NCBI GenBank assembly: GCA_019914995.1
Contig: CM034137.1
Coordinates: 434,001 to 498,000 of the forward strand
Reading direction: 5' to 3'
DNA: 64,000 nucleotides
Origin: Acanthochlamys bracteata
Lineage: Eukaryota; Streptophyta; Magnoliopsida; Pandanales; Velloziaceae
This document shows positions 30,255 through 42,447 of this stretch, piece by piece. The notes beneath the pieces are model-generated. The model made no database searches, was not told the origin of the DNA, and saw only the letters and a program-made list of their open reading frames with translations. A program made the translations under genes and the position numbers. Position 1 is the stretch's first letter; each line of letters begins with the position of its first letter.

Positions 30255-30653
30255 CTAGTCCAGCCAATGGGTTTTTAATTTTGAATAACAAGTTTCTTTC
30301 AAGTTTTGGATTTTGCTGCTTTCCTTGTCAGCAGAAGCAACATAATAAACTAATTAAGAAAAGCAAACATCTGCTGCGCATTCTTCTGAAAAAAGAAAAG
30401 AAAATGTGTTTCAAAAGAGTTGCTTAAAGAAGATTCCGAAATCATTTGACAACTTGGCTTTAAGGGTCCGTTTAATTGGGCACAAGGCATTCATGATAAA
30501 CCCTTGAATAGTTTTTACCACTACAGAAAAACGAAGAGATTGACACACTAAAGGTGATACATATTTTTTGCTATTAAAATAATATATGAAAACATTCATA
30601 TGAATACGTACATGTATTCTGAAATGATAGCACTACTTGCTTGAAAGTGAGTT

Positions 30654-31027
30654 TTATAGAGCGTGTTTCAAGTTGATATAACTTTAATTTTTTTTATCAG
30701 AATTAGAGTTCCATCAACTATTTATATTTTAATTACAAATAGAATTAAAAATTTGATTTTTTAGTTCTGCACAAATAAAATTTAAATTTTACTGTATTTT
30801 TCTCTCTTAATTCACTTCAAAAATCAATTAAAATATAAAAACTAAACTCTACTTCTAATTTTTTTTTCAAAAAATTATACTTTTTATTTTTTACTTTCAC
30901 GAAACTCAATTACGGACATTTGAAATATTTCCTTAAGATCAACTTTTAAAAGCAAGCAAAAAATGAGTTATTTGCTTGAAAGTAAATATGCTTACTGAAA
31001 TAGAATGAACCAAATATGCTCTATAAG
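30654..31027. mobile_element. MITE family C with TATAGAGC termini
   Basis: Left end TTATAGAGCGTGTTTCAAG and right end CAAATATGCTCTATAA are inverted repeats over about 15 bp with two mismatches. The interior (about 370 bp) is A/T-rich and contains ATTACGGACATTTGAAAT, a phrase found again near 45513-45530, so a second, decayed copy probably lies at about 45250-45540. The ends and a possible TA or TAA duplication suggest a Tc1/mariner or Harbinger derivative; the superfamily is not certain. Confidence 0.55.
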
Positions 31028-31442
31028 ATCAATTGGCAACCTAGCTAGAGGTACCTCATCGACGATGAGATAATTAAATTCAAGCACTCATGAAAAATAG
31101 TTCTAAGGATAATATCTCATTAATAAAGGAGCTAGAGAACATGTCTTGATGAGCCTCTAGGGTTCCTCGAAGACGATCTCCATGGCATACAAAGACACTT
31201 GATACAGCAGACCGGATACATTTAAAGCTACTTTTTGTAAGGCGAGAATTAAGACTAGGCAGACACATAAGAATCAACTCTTCATAGCAACAGAATGGAA
31301 ATAAAAGGACTCGAATGAGAATTAAGAAGAAGACAGAAAGCTAATTAAGTAGAGGAGCAAAACTAGTTGCAGCTTGATCGAAGATTTGAATTGTATATCA
31401 TGTCAATCCATTCAGTTCTTTGCAGACTTGCAGTAGTACTCT

Positions 31443-32389
31443 TTAAACTTCAGTACCTGCAACAGTATGATTCAACAACAAAAAAAAAATAAAATTGATA
31501 AAGGCTTTTATTTGAAAAGTGAAGAACTTTGGCGAAATCAGATGCAAGTATACCAGATTCACGAGGTGCATTGCATCTGAAGCATTCCGTTCGGCTTGCA
31601 AAGTTGTGCTCATTGCAGCCAGACCTGCAAGCATCAATAACAATGCAGTACAAACTCTCTTCTTAGACAGTGCTCAGTTTTGATAGCGCATTGAAATGTA
31701 GCATGCCGTTGTTTGATCATGGTGCAAACATCTCATTTACGTAATGTCTAGACATGGAACTCTACTGAATATATGGTGTTTGGTGATTTCAGTAAAAGGT
31801 TATCACAAAGATATATAGATTCCAGACGCAAAAGGAGAAAAATTGCAGAGCACCACCAAGAAACAAAGCCCAAGGCCACTTGAAAAGTGAAGCCAAGACC
31901 ACAACAATAATATAAAGCAACAACCTTTTAAAAATTGGACCTTGTCTTCCAAATACACTACATGCCCATGCAGAATGCATGCATTCTAGAGAGAGAGAGA
32001 GAGAACCTGGTGCATATCCAGTCACCAGACTTCCACCCAGAACGGCTACCACCACCTCCGTTGCCAAATCCGTAGCCACGGGAACGAGGGGCATCACCTC
32101 CATCAAAGCCAGCACGGCTGCCGCCGCTGAGTGCTGCGTCCTCCTTGTATGCACCACACTTGAAGCAGCTGGAACGGCTGGCGAAGTTGTGGGCACCGCA
32201 GGTGCAGTACCAGTCGCCTGGCCGCACATCAGAGCCGCTGAAACCATAGGAAGATGTGCCTCGGCCACCAAAGCTGGCATATTCACCACGGTCAGACCTC
32301 GGATCCCCGCAGCGCTGGCATGAGTCTCTGCGGCTGAAGTTGAGATGCTGGCATGACCTGCAATTCCAGTCTCCCGGCTTCCTGTTCAT
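31443..32389 (-). CDS. RanBP2-type zinc-finger protein with three fingers, 3 coding exons
   Basis: Exons on the minus strand: 32389-32007, 31624-31554 and 31456-31443 give 155 aa, plus a leader intron 32750-32400 whose acceptor lies just before the ATG. RanBP2/NZF fingers bind single-stranded RNA or ubiquitin. Finger 1 is W8-x-C10-x2-C13-x10-C24-x2-C27. Finger 2 has W60-Y-C62-x-C64 and C75-x2-C78. Finger 3, across the exon join, is WICTRSGCNEHNFASRTECFRC with four residues between its first Cys pair. Linkers are rich in Gly, Ser and Arg with RG/RGYGFG motifs typical of RNA binders. It resembles the Arabidopsis At3g15680/At5g25490 group of unassigned function. The last coding exon is only 14 nt and encodes the final (G)TEV before the stop. 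Nuclear or cytoplasmic RNA binding is inferred. Confidence 0.9.
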
Positions 32390-35300
32390 TCTGTCAAACC
32401 TACAGCGGCCAGAATTCAACAAGGCATTTCGATGAATTAATCTATACATACGGCAGTTAGGAAAATAATATTCACAATAATCTTATTCTTCTTCATTACT
32501 ATTGACATAAAATTCACCTACTGTACATCAAAGCAGAACATATATAACTCCAAGGGAACCTTACAAGTTCAGCTCTAAAAAATATTATTCCGTTTGGAGG
32601 AAAATCAAGAACAAAAGATACAGTAAGTGATGCAACAGATCTTGGACATAAGTCCAAGACCCACACACAAAAGATTACTAGAACATGAGCTTGGTTAGAT
32701 CCAAACATAAGAGCTTCAGAAGGATAGGATATAAGAGTTGGAGAGCCTACCTAAAGGTTGCTGCAGTCTAGAGAATTTTGCAGAGAGATGAAGAGAAACA
32801 AATTGAATGTGGGTGGAGTTTGTGAGGGTGGGGTTGGGGTTTTATACCTGTACCAGGCATCAATTATTGAGAATCAGGATAGGAGTTGTTTCTCTTCAAT
32901 TTTTTTAAAAATTATGGCCTTTCTTGAACAATGGAATCACTGAGAACTAAAAGAAAAAGAAGAGAAGGACATCGATAGAGATGCTAAAGAAGGGAGAGAA
33001 ATACACACCCAAGTGAGAGAGCTTTAACTCAGTTACTTCTTTTTAGATATCATGGATACAAGAGAGAATTATTTCGCACGGAATTTCTTTTAATATTTGA
33101 ATCCCATCTTTTCATAATGTCCCTCCTACTAATCCCTGCCAAAAGGAGTTCAAGACCAATTAGTTACTAAAACGAAAGCTTCTAAGAGCTTATTACTTAG
33201 CAATATCAAGGTCTGAAGAACTAGTCTATCTAGCAGTTGATGCTTATAGCATATTTTTGAAATCATTCATATTTTGCTCTATTATTTGGTACTATTCCAA
33301 ATACTAATGTCCTAACTGTCATGAGTATTTTGCCTTTTCTAATTTATATGGTTCGGATGCCAGTTGTACCTAGACAATGTGGGGTTATCATGAAGCTCTC
33401 ATCATAAAAAGTTGGAATCTATTCCTGAATTGGTAACAATTTCCAAGTTTATATTGGTATTGAGTTTCGATGCCCAGAACAATAATTTAAAAGGTTTCCA
33501 CCCTGAAGATTTCTTTTAGCTATCAAAACTATCAGCATCCATTCACAAATGTGAAGTTTATATTAGCAAATAAAACCATGATCAGTGTTAATAAACCATA
33601 CATAAGCATGATCAAGGTGTTGTCACTGAAGGTTGTTGAATTTAACATATATAACTAGATTTTGTATCCATTACATAACACAGTAACCCTTCAAAAGTAA
33701 GCACAAAAGAGAAGTCAGCAAGAAGTAAGCACAAGAAAGAACAGTAATCTTCTGCTCTTTTCCTTTATCGCTTATTGTCTTCTATGTAATTGCATGATAC
33801 AAAAACAATAAAAGAAAGAAATTCCAGCAAATAAAGGAAAACAAAAAAGAAGAGGATATAGCAAGGAAAAAAATTAAAAAGAGAAAACTAAAGAGAAACA
33901 AAGAAGATTAGCACATGCAGCTAAAGAACCGAAACTAGATAAGCATAAAACAAAGGGGTGATGAGGCAACTTCTTAATGGGCTTTTCTTTAACGGTAAGA
34001 GAGTTGGAGGGAATTTTCTTTTCTTTTTTCTTTAATTTTTTGTTGGTTATTAAACAGGTGTCTTTTGTTGCTCTAATGAATTTATCACCAAAATAAAAAG
34101 AGATAAAAGTAAAATTGGTAGTTTCAATAAAGATAGATAAAATGATGGAACAAGTTTTAGTCTTCAAGATGTTTTTGACCATCTTTTCTAGATTTCTTCT
34201 CATTTTGCTAAGTCTTTGGGTTTTTTCATAGTAAAACTCACAAAAAGATCACTTACTAAGCCAAGTAATTATGGACAAAATATTCTGCCAGATCCTTAGC
34301 ATTAGAGAAGACAAAATGAAGGCATGAAACATTGAAATTCAATCCAACAATGAGAGACCTAAATCCTCCAAAAAATGAAGACAATTAGATAGCTAAGCCA
34401 TCAGAAACATCCTTTGAAGAGAAACGAGTCCACAGTTCCCCCAAACAACAGAACCTAAGGCATACATTACATGACAGGCCAATTTGTAAGGGCAATAGAT
34501 ACGTTCATATGTAATCAGCACTATCTTAGCTATGTTTGTTGCCTTATAACATTAAATTAGGAAGTCCAACCTATTTTAAGGGCTCAACATTGCAAATTTC
34601 TCTTGTTTTTTCAATAATCCTTGTGCTTTTCCTTTTACCCTGACCAATGTGATTTACACTTGATGGCATTAGCTTTAATTAGCTTTTCTCTATAGCTCTG
34701 AACTTTCTCATGATATGCTGTCATGGGGGATTTCAAAACCATAGGATGATATGCACTCACCTCTCTTGGGCCTTGTAAAAATCAGGGTAAAATGTAACAA
34801 AGCAACCCTAACAATAAAAAAGAGTGAAAGATGACAAGAAAGAAAGGGTTGGTTGATTGGATTCTCTCATTGGGAATTGGTTTCGTGCATGGCATGAACG
34901 AAGCCCAACAAAAGGGTTCCATTTTCCATGATGAAATTCATTGCCATAACGTGCATCTCGAATCTACCTTTTATGGGAATTCATAGTTTATATATACAGC
35001 TTCGTGGTTTCGTTCCAAAATAAGCTTTTCCTGGAACACCTTATCATGCACCACACGTGCATGCATACAACGTACGTACATGTAGCCCCATGCAAAATTT
35101 GCTACAGATTAGTTATCTGTTAATCTAATTCCATAAGCAAGTCTGTTGATAACAATTACAGCTTCATTAGGTGTGGAAGACGTTTCTTCTGCAAGGTGAA
35201 AATTTGAAATCGCAATACGAAACGCTCAGGATAGACAGGATTAAAGATGAACGATTTTGTAATATGTAAGGTCCTCAAATAAGCTATAGCAATTAAAGAT

Positions 35301-37722
35301 GTCACTTCAGCTTCATAGGCTTTCATAGTATATATGGGAAAGAACACCGGTGATTTTATTGCCACTTGCAAATTTGCACTACACTAAATCACGAGTGGCT
35401 ATAACCAAGAATTCGATACAGATTCTCCGATTAGGTATTGAAGCTCTGGTCTTTTAGAGACAAATAACAGCACTAAGTTTGAAGCACAAACCCCAAAGCT
35501 ACAAGCCCAGTCAGGACTTGGTTTCAATCATCTCCTATTTGCCCAATGAACTCTTTATTATGCAAACAAAAGCAACGCGAAACGGGCGAGATAGTATTAT
35601 CTTCATCAGGTCAGTCCTTATCATATCCTAAACATGGTATATTCAAAATCCTCTAAAGAACTCGACAGATCCCAGCCATGACAGCAATATAAATTTGCTA
35701 ACATTTACTAAACATTTTATTCTCTATTTGAAACAAAATAAGAGTCTGTATAGGTAAGATCAACTTAGAGGGTTACATGAATTGATGCTACTCAAGGCTC
35801 TTGGATTTATCCCAGTCCAAGTTCTTTAAAGGATAGTTCATTCTATTATGCAGCTGCCTATTTAGTTTCCAGCAAACAATTGTTCATGCAAACAATTATT
35901 CAAACTTGCAGCAATATGTTTGTCTTCAAAACATGTCAATTTTGGATAATAGAAAATAAATTCTCTTCCCAAATAAGCTTGACACGATAAAATAACCTAA
36001 AATACTGATTTCTGGCAATTTAATTCACAATCAGCACTGCTTTTAGATAAACGAACAGCACATAAGATTAAAACTAAAAAAAGGTACTATGTAATAGTTG
36101 CAGAAGATCATACCCCTTCTGTCAAGGCCTATGAACTGGTTTACTCTGCCCCAGCACCTTAACTGCTAGTCTGGTGTCGCGTGGCTTAATCTTCTATGAA
36201 GAAGAGAATAACCCATAAAAGTTTATTAAGAGAAGCCAATTTTCACTTAAAAATACTTTCGAAAACGACACAGCATTTGGAGTGCAGATACAATCTTAGA
36301 CAATTGTCTGACATACAATGGATGCTCTATTTAGCATAATTTTCAAATGGATCTCAACTTCTCAAGTGTTACCTTGAAATTAACAGATAGTGAACAAATG
36401 ATTCTACATAAATTAACTAGTAAAGATACTTGGCATCTGATCTAGGGTTGATTATATTAAGCTAAGCCATAAGACTATGCCAGTCAGTGATAATCCAACC
36501 AAACTAAAACAAACAAATTGGCATTCAAACAATGGTCAGATTATGTTCCAGAATGTTCTAGCAACGAAAACATTCAGAAGATAGAATATGTAGCCACATG
36601 ACCAAACTTTTCAAAGGACATACAGAGCTTTCTTTTGTGAACTCAATAACACTGAGATAAATCTATCTTTTGTAAATACATAATAGTTTAGAAATGACTA
36701 GCTTTTACAGACAAAGGTTACATGATTGAAAGCCCTCCTACCCAGGTTGCTATGTCTCTTATTCTTGGCAAACTTCACATCCTAATAACAACTGCCTCAT
36801 TCTAGAATCAAGTATGCATCCAGTTAACAACTACTTCAAGTTGAGGTGTCCCACAAACTATGCTAAGCATTATGTAGTATGCCCTCCTAGCGGATAAGTT
36901 GCCTGGCAGTTCCCAAGGTAACAAGGGTCTACCAATTGTTGAAGCAAGTAAATCACGTGATCAGTCTAGGCCTGCGAAGGAGAGTCCATCTGTTGTTACT
37001 GAAAAGAAGTTGGAAGATTTAGATGGACTTTTTTTGTAAAATTTGTGTAAGTAAAATAAAAGTTGACGTTATATGGAACCATTACTACAGGAACAAGCAT
37101 GCAGGACATATAAGATATGTATATCTATACTGCCTTTTTCCACAGAACTGAGCATTAAACAAGTTCAGCATACAACTTTAGAACCTGATATTATTAAGAT
37201 GTGAAGAAGCGCAGTGCTTCCAATATTTTCCTTAAATCACTATATTGCATCAACGCAACTTGTTACTACTCCAAAAAACTGGGTAGCTGTGCTGTATCTA
37301 AAGTCGAGGCATACAGTCACTCAAGACACTTCTGGCTCAAAGATAGATTTCTCGCAAAAGCTAAACCTTGGTAGCATATGTTTACATCACCCCGACCAAT
37401 CTGCCCAAAATGCATCTCCACTTGCATAATTAGATCAATCTATTTCCTCAACTTGCAAATTCAAGATTATTTGCATAATTACCTAAAGATCTCCTACAAG
37501 ATAAGTCCAATGGCAGTGTCAGCTTTTGGAAAAAGAAAACAAAACTGAAAGTCCACATTTGAGGAGAAACCGGGTCATTTGTGGTCATAAGGACTAATGC
37601 ATGATGATATTGACAACTTGCTAGCAGAACAAAAATGCTTCCTGCATCATTGTCCAGTAAGCATTTGATCGCATACCTTGCATTGAAAGGCCAAGCTATC
37701 CCACAGGCATCAACTGCAAGAG
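32390..37722. other. RanBP2 leader and promoter, then a long gene-poor stretch
   Basis: 32399-32390 and roughly 32751-33030 are the split 5' leader of the RanBP2-type gene (intron 32400-32750). From about 33060 to 37720 I find no gene. 34720-35100 has a TATATATA-like run near 34989 and a CACACGTGCATGCATAC phrase near 35052, so a small or non-coding transcript is possible. An isolated coding-like exon lies at 36878-37039. The stretch 37040-37722 may belong to the 3' UTR of the TPR gene. No TE is clearly delimited here. Confidence 0.45.
36878..37039 (+). pseudogene. Orphan coding-like exon, unidentified
   Basis: An open frame from 36878 to the TAA at 37037 reads LADKLPGSSQGNKGLPIV, then EASKSRDQSRPAKESPSV, then VTEKKLEDLDGLFL and stop. 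The composition (Lys, Ser, Pro, acidic end) is protein-like and unlike the surrounding A/T-rich DNA. CTCCTAG at 36884-36890 could be a splice acceptor. No upstream exon in frame is visible, so it is probably a stray last exon of a lost or transposed gene. I do not recognise the family. Confidence 0.4.
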
Positions 37723-38565
37723 TCACTCGATTCCTTCTTTTGCAGCTTGCATCTTGTCATCAAATCTCGCAGCCTTGAATGCCGACTTCGCCTCATCAAC
37801 CATGCCCTTCCCCTCGTAACACTCTCCTAGGAGGCACAACGCCATCGCATTCTCCGGATTCAACCGCAGGGCTTCATTAAGGTCCACAATAGCATCGTCT
37901 AAGTGGTGACGCCGATTGACAGCAAGATAAAGTCGAGCACGGCGGAGTAATGCGTCCCCACGCTCACCAGCAGCAAGGGATTTAACTGCTGGCTGGGCTA
38001 GAGCGCAATCCAACGCACGCAGAGCACCCAAGCGGTTGCCCTGTTACAGTCACACGAAAATCAACCGAGCAAAATCGAAACTAGCTAGGAAACAGTTCGT
38101 TTATTAACAAATGGATAACGGATCAGACTCGGAAGAAAATTAAATCAGCAGCACTGATCTTATTAAAAACCTCCAAATAGAAAAGGAGTTTGAGGAAAGT
38201 ATCTGTAAATGATATGGAATCAGTTCGCTAACCTGGATCTCGAGCGCGGCGGAGCGGAGAATGTGAGGGGCAGCGTCACGGGGATCAAGGGCCGCGGCAC
38301 GGTCGGCTTCAGCGGCGGCGGCGCGAGCGAGTGAAGCGACGGAGTTAGACTTGTTGCTAGAAGAACGAGCGCGGGCGAGAAGCTGAGCTCCCTGAACGAA
38401 ATGTCGGCGAGCTTGAGCCGAAGTTGCACCACGGCGGCGGAGCCGAGAGAAAGCTCGTCGAGGGAGAGACTGGAGTGCTGATAACATCACCGCTGCTAGA
38501 AGAAATAGCAATCCCTGCACTACGGTGTCCCTCCAACTACCTTCCCCGCCGCGAAAGTTGATCAT
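37723..38565 (-). CDS. Membrane-anchored TPR-repeat protein, 2 exons
   Basis: Exons on the minus strand, 38565-38233 and 38040-37723, give 216 aa. A hydrophobic segment at about residues 14-33 ([18 protein letters not shown]) is a likely signal anchor, followed by an Arg-rich flank ([11 protein letters not shown]). Then come helical tetratricopeptide units: [36 protein letters not shown], and the clear [23 protein letters not shown] followed by [20 protein letters not shown]. TPRs mediate protein-protein contacts; partner and pathway are unknown. Exon 1 is GC-rich compared with its surroundings, in contrast to the AT-rich spacer upstream. The start ATG 38565 is the first in frame and precedes the anchor directly. 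Confidence 0.85.
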
Positions 38566-41500
38566 CTCTGCTTCACACGGTGAAGTTCTTTTTTCTTCTT
38601 CTTCTTCTTGTTATTATCTTCGATCGATCGAATTACGAAAACAGAAGAAGAATGGTTTTAATGTTTCAAAGGATAATCCACAAATAATAAAAACTTTATG
38701 AAATATAGGACCTACATTCATCAGTTTATCGTCTCTGTGTAATAAATAGATTATTTTGGAGGGTGGATATTTGGTAAGATGATATTAAGGTTCTATTTCT
38801 GCAATTTATGATGGTTTGAATTCAGTATTTTGTTAATTAATAAGAAAATTAAAAGATTTCAGTAGCACGATCATAGAAATTTAAAATTTGAACACATTTA
38901 TTTACGTAGATATGAATTTATAAACAATAATTTATAAAAAGTGAGAGCTTATATTTTTTAGTTTACATCATATTTTATGGGATTATTGGGGAGTGTTTAT
39001 AAAATAAAATTTTTTTAAATAAAAAATATTTTTATTTTTTTAAAAAATAAATTTTTTTTCTTTTTAAAAAATTAATAAAAATATATAATAAAAAAATTTT
39101 ATTACGTAAAATTTTTTACATTTTTAAAATTTTTAAATATTTATGAAATATATAATAAAAAAATATGAAATATAGAATTGAAAAATACAATCTCAAAAAG
39201 ACTCTATATTTTAGTGAATATTTGGAAGAGCTTTTTTTTTATTTTTAATTTTTAATTTTATATTATTCAATAAAATCTTTAAATATTCTACAAAACTTTT
39301 ATGAAAATTTAAAAATATAAAAAAATTTTACATTATAAATTTTTATTATTAATTAATAATATTATTTTTTAAAGTAAAAAAGAAGACTTATTTTTAAAAA
39401 CATATCAAAATATTTTTTTTTCTAGAAAAATTCTTCTTTGATAAGCACTGGCAAATATTTTTTAGTGATACGATAACTTTAATTTCTTTCAGTTCACATT
39501 TTTAATTAGATCACTTTCATATATTTTAATTGTTATTCTAAAAGTTATTAAAATTTACTTTCATGAAATTTTACTCTAAAATTTAACTTCACTGTTTCAA
39601 TCATCATCGACCGTATATCCACCGAAGTTATTTTTCATTGAATTTTACTTTTACGAAATTTACTTTTATATAATTTAAACATGCCCTAAGTTGCGCAAAT
39701 AAGTAAACTTATAAACTAAATTGACATTTAAGGGTATATTTTATTATATCTATAATTTATTTTTTTTCATAAAAAAATGAGTAACAAATCAAATTTTCAT
39801 ATTTATATTTACAAATTTATTCTTACAAATTTACTTTTTAATAATTTATTTTTTTAAATGCAGTTTTCATAAATTTACTTTTGGGTTACTCTGACAAATA
39901 AATATGTCCTAATATTTTAAGCAACTAGGCTACATTAATTCAGGAACTATTCTACATTCTTTAGCCTAGTTATTTTTTTTTGCTTCTAAAGAAGGACAAA
40001 AAAAGAGCGTTAAGAAATATTTGAAAATATTTTTAAAATAAAGTTTTTCTAGAACAAAAAATATTTTTATTTTTTAGAAAATAAATTTTATTTTTTTATT
40101 TTTAAAAAATAAAAATTAATAATAAAAAGATTTTCTTATATATATATTATATTTTTTCATATTATTTACATTTTAAAATATTTATAAAATATATATTAAA
40201 AAATTAAAATTATTTTTGTTAAACGGAAAGCCAAATGCACCCCATTAAATCTATGAACTCAGTGATCTTTTCAATTTATGAACTCAGTGATCTTTTTTAT
40301 CTAATCGATTATCTATTTAGACTACATATTAGCTTCTAAACATGAAATTCAGACTTAAAGAACAAATGTATGATTAAAAGCTTTATATAGGTTATTTATC
40401 TTTAAGCTCACTTTTTGAACATAAGTTTATAAAAAAATTAGTTTAAAATTTAAAAATGAGTCTAATAAAAAAATTTTATATTTACTTTATGGGCTTATTT
40501 ATCTATCATTTCAAACTTATTTTAAACTCACTTTAATATAAATTAAATTAAAAAATTAAAGTTCACTTATAATATAAAATAAATATAAAAATCTATTTTA
40601 TTAAGTATTTTTAATTTTTAATTTATTTTTCAAATTCACTTTTAAAAAATAAATTTATTTTATAGTAAACACGTCCTATATTAAAAATAAATTCAAAACT
40701 AGAACTTTTTAAATTGAAATTGGGGAGGACTATATGTATATGGCAGTATCAAGTCCTCAAAGTCCACCAAATCAAACCAGTTCCCGGAATCTTACTATGT
40801 ACTTTCGCGTAAATATTATATTAAACTAGTCCAGCACCCACCATCTCCTTGCCTTATCGACAATCCATGATTTACACGGATGTCGAAGCAAATCGAACGG
40901 TTGAGAATTTCGAAACCGACATTTGAATTTGTAACACAACTTGGTTATAACTCCACCGTCGCTCAACCAAAGAGCCGAGAGGCCCGAGAGCAAAATTCTT
41001 CTCTCTCTATTTCTCTCTATCTCGTTCGTTCTCTCCCTCTGCTGAAAGCTAGCTCCATCGTGGATTTAGGGTTCCAATCGATCTATCTCGGTATGTTTTT
41101 CTTCTATTCGATTCACGGATTTTGTTTATGTTCTTTTTATTTGAGCAATTTTTCCACTCGAAGAAGCATTTTTTTTGGTGGCTTTCTAGGTAAATGTTCC
41201 ATTTTGATGGGAGAAGATATTTTAACTCAAATTTGAGGGACTTGTGCTTTGTTTCAGGATTTACATGAATCAAGTAGAAATTTGTTTCTAATTTAAGCTT
41301 AACATTGGTAATTTGCATGGTTTTCTTATTTCTGGGAGATCAATTGTCGGAGGTCAGCTAACATGCAAATTGCAGAGAGAATAAAAAATAGAATTTTTAT
41401 CTGATCATATATGATTGGGACAAATTTGGTCAAATTTGTAAATGAGTCGGTGCTCGTAATTGTTGGAAACATATAGAAGCGGACACTAACATCAGAGAAA

Positions 41501-42447
41501 TTTGAGGGTTGTCTATGTCTTATTGTAATGATAAAGTAGGCTTATGGTTATCTGTGAAGCATCCGGATGCACATATGACATCAGCAAAAGCGTAGGTGAT
41601 ACAAGGATCCTGGATTTCTGCACAAACAGAAAAAAAGAACAAATGTGAGAACAACTTTTGACCTCCTGTAGGTTAATCCCGTAAATGCATGTAGAAAACA
41701 AACTCTTTCACAATATTATTGCACTTCGAAAATTTGAATATAGTGTTTTTGAATTTTATCCGATTATACCTGTATTTGCAAGTAAAAAACTAGCAGTTTA
41801 TGTATCTCCAGTTTGAATATGTTTATGCATTGGAATTTCTTTATTGTTGATCATCCAAGTCCATAGTGGACCATTACACTTCATGTAATATGGATAGTGG
41901 TGAAGGTATTAGAAAAAGCTACACAAAAGTAATTAGGAACATAACGGAGATAGATGTCATGTTGTACTGGATGAGGGGGTGGGTTTTATTTTGCAGCAGT
42001 TCTTCTTTGTTATTTTCAGGTTGTCCTAGTTTATTGATCTTGTAGTTTGGCACGTATATTCTACTCTTCTGGAAATTGCCTTTTTATTTCCATCATAATG
42101 TTTTCGGCATAGTAGGCCTAATTTTGGTCATATTCATAGTGGAGACTTTTAATGCGTGTATCTCTTCCTTTCCCATGTACATGATGCTGAAAAAAATACA
42201 CTAGGTATAAAAGGATCAATCCTGTTATTCTTCAAAGTTTTAAGCTTGTGCTTGAGGAGCTGGCATTCTTCTACTCCCATGCATCATCTACTTTTTTGGC
42301 TAGTTGCTTGCAAGAACAGTGATTTAGCTTTTAGTTCCTTTTAGAATGTAAATGTCAGATCATAGAAGTTTTTTTTTTTTTTTTTTTGTTGTTGTTGTTG
42401 GTGTTGTTGTTGACGAGCTGGGATTCTGTTTCAGTTTTCAGTTAGAG
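38566..42447. other. MITE-dense spacer and DUF1644 gene leader
   Basis: 38.57-38.7 kb is the TPR gene promoter. From about 38850 to 40700 the DNA is A/T-rich and packed with MITE relics: family B copies near 38990-39190, 39222-39438 and 40010-40230, and family A ends such as AAACATGCCC at 39678-39686, AAATATGTCC near 39899 and AAACACGTCC near 40668. A (CT)n-rich leader begins about 40990; its exon ends at 41090 before GTATGT, and a 1.35-kb leader intron runs to the acceptor at 42441. The leader contains upstream ATGs but no supported product. Confidence 0.6.

Larger units (their letters stand above)
28630..31442. other. Intergenic: NUDT19 promoter, several MITEs, RanBP2 gene 3' UTR
   Basis: The first 170 bp are the NUDT19 5' flank with a T-run at 28645. 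Repeat relics follow: a family B MITE from about 28830, a decayed family A copy about 29812-30026 (GTTTGTTTACC ... GTTAAACACGTTC), a family B copy 30036-30254, and a third MITE type 30654-31027. A 66-codon ORF at 29215-29415 has no recognisable similarity and is not called. The 31080-31442 part is probably the 3' UTR of the next gene. Confidence 0.55.

Noticed and set aside
31080..31277. 65-aa minus-strand ORF after the RanBP2-type gene
   Set aside because: It lies in the likely 3' UTR or flank with no recognised domain and no splice link to the gene.
34861..34912. Short inverted repeat TTGGTTTCGT / ACGAAGCCCAA, possible microRNA hairpin
   Set aside because: The stem is only about 10 bp and no known microRNA sequence is present.
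40880..41236. 118-aa plus-strand ORF upstream of the DUF1644 gene
   Set aside because: It overlaps the CT-rich leader exon and runs through a GTATGT donor at 41091; no family resemblance.
42352..42447. In-frame N-terminal extension of the DUF1644 ORF (poly-Phe, poly-Val)
   Set aside because: It is the translated polypyrimidine tract and splice acceptor region; the family start MPKERP lies at 42448.
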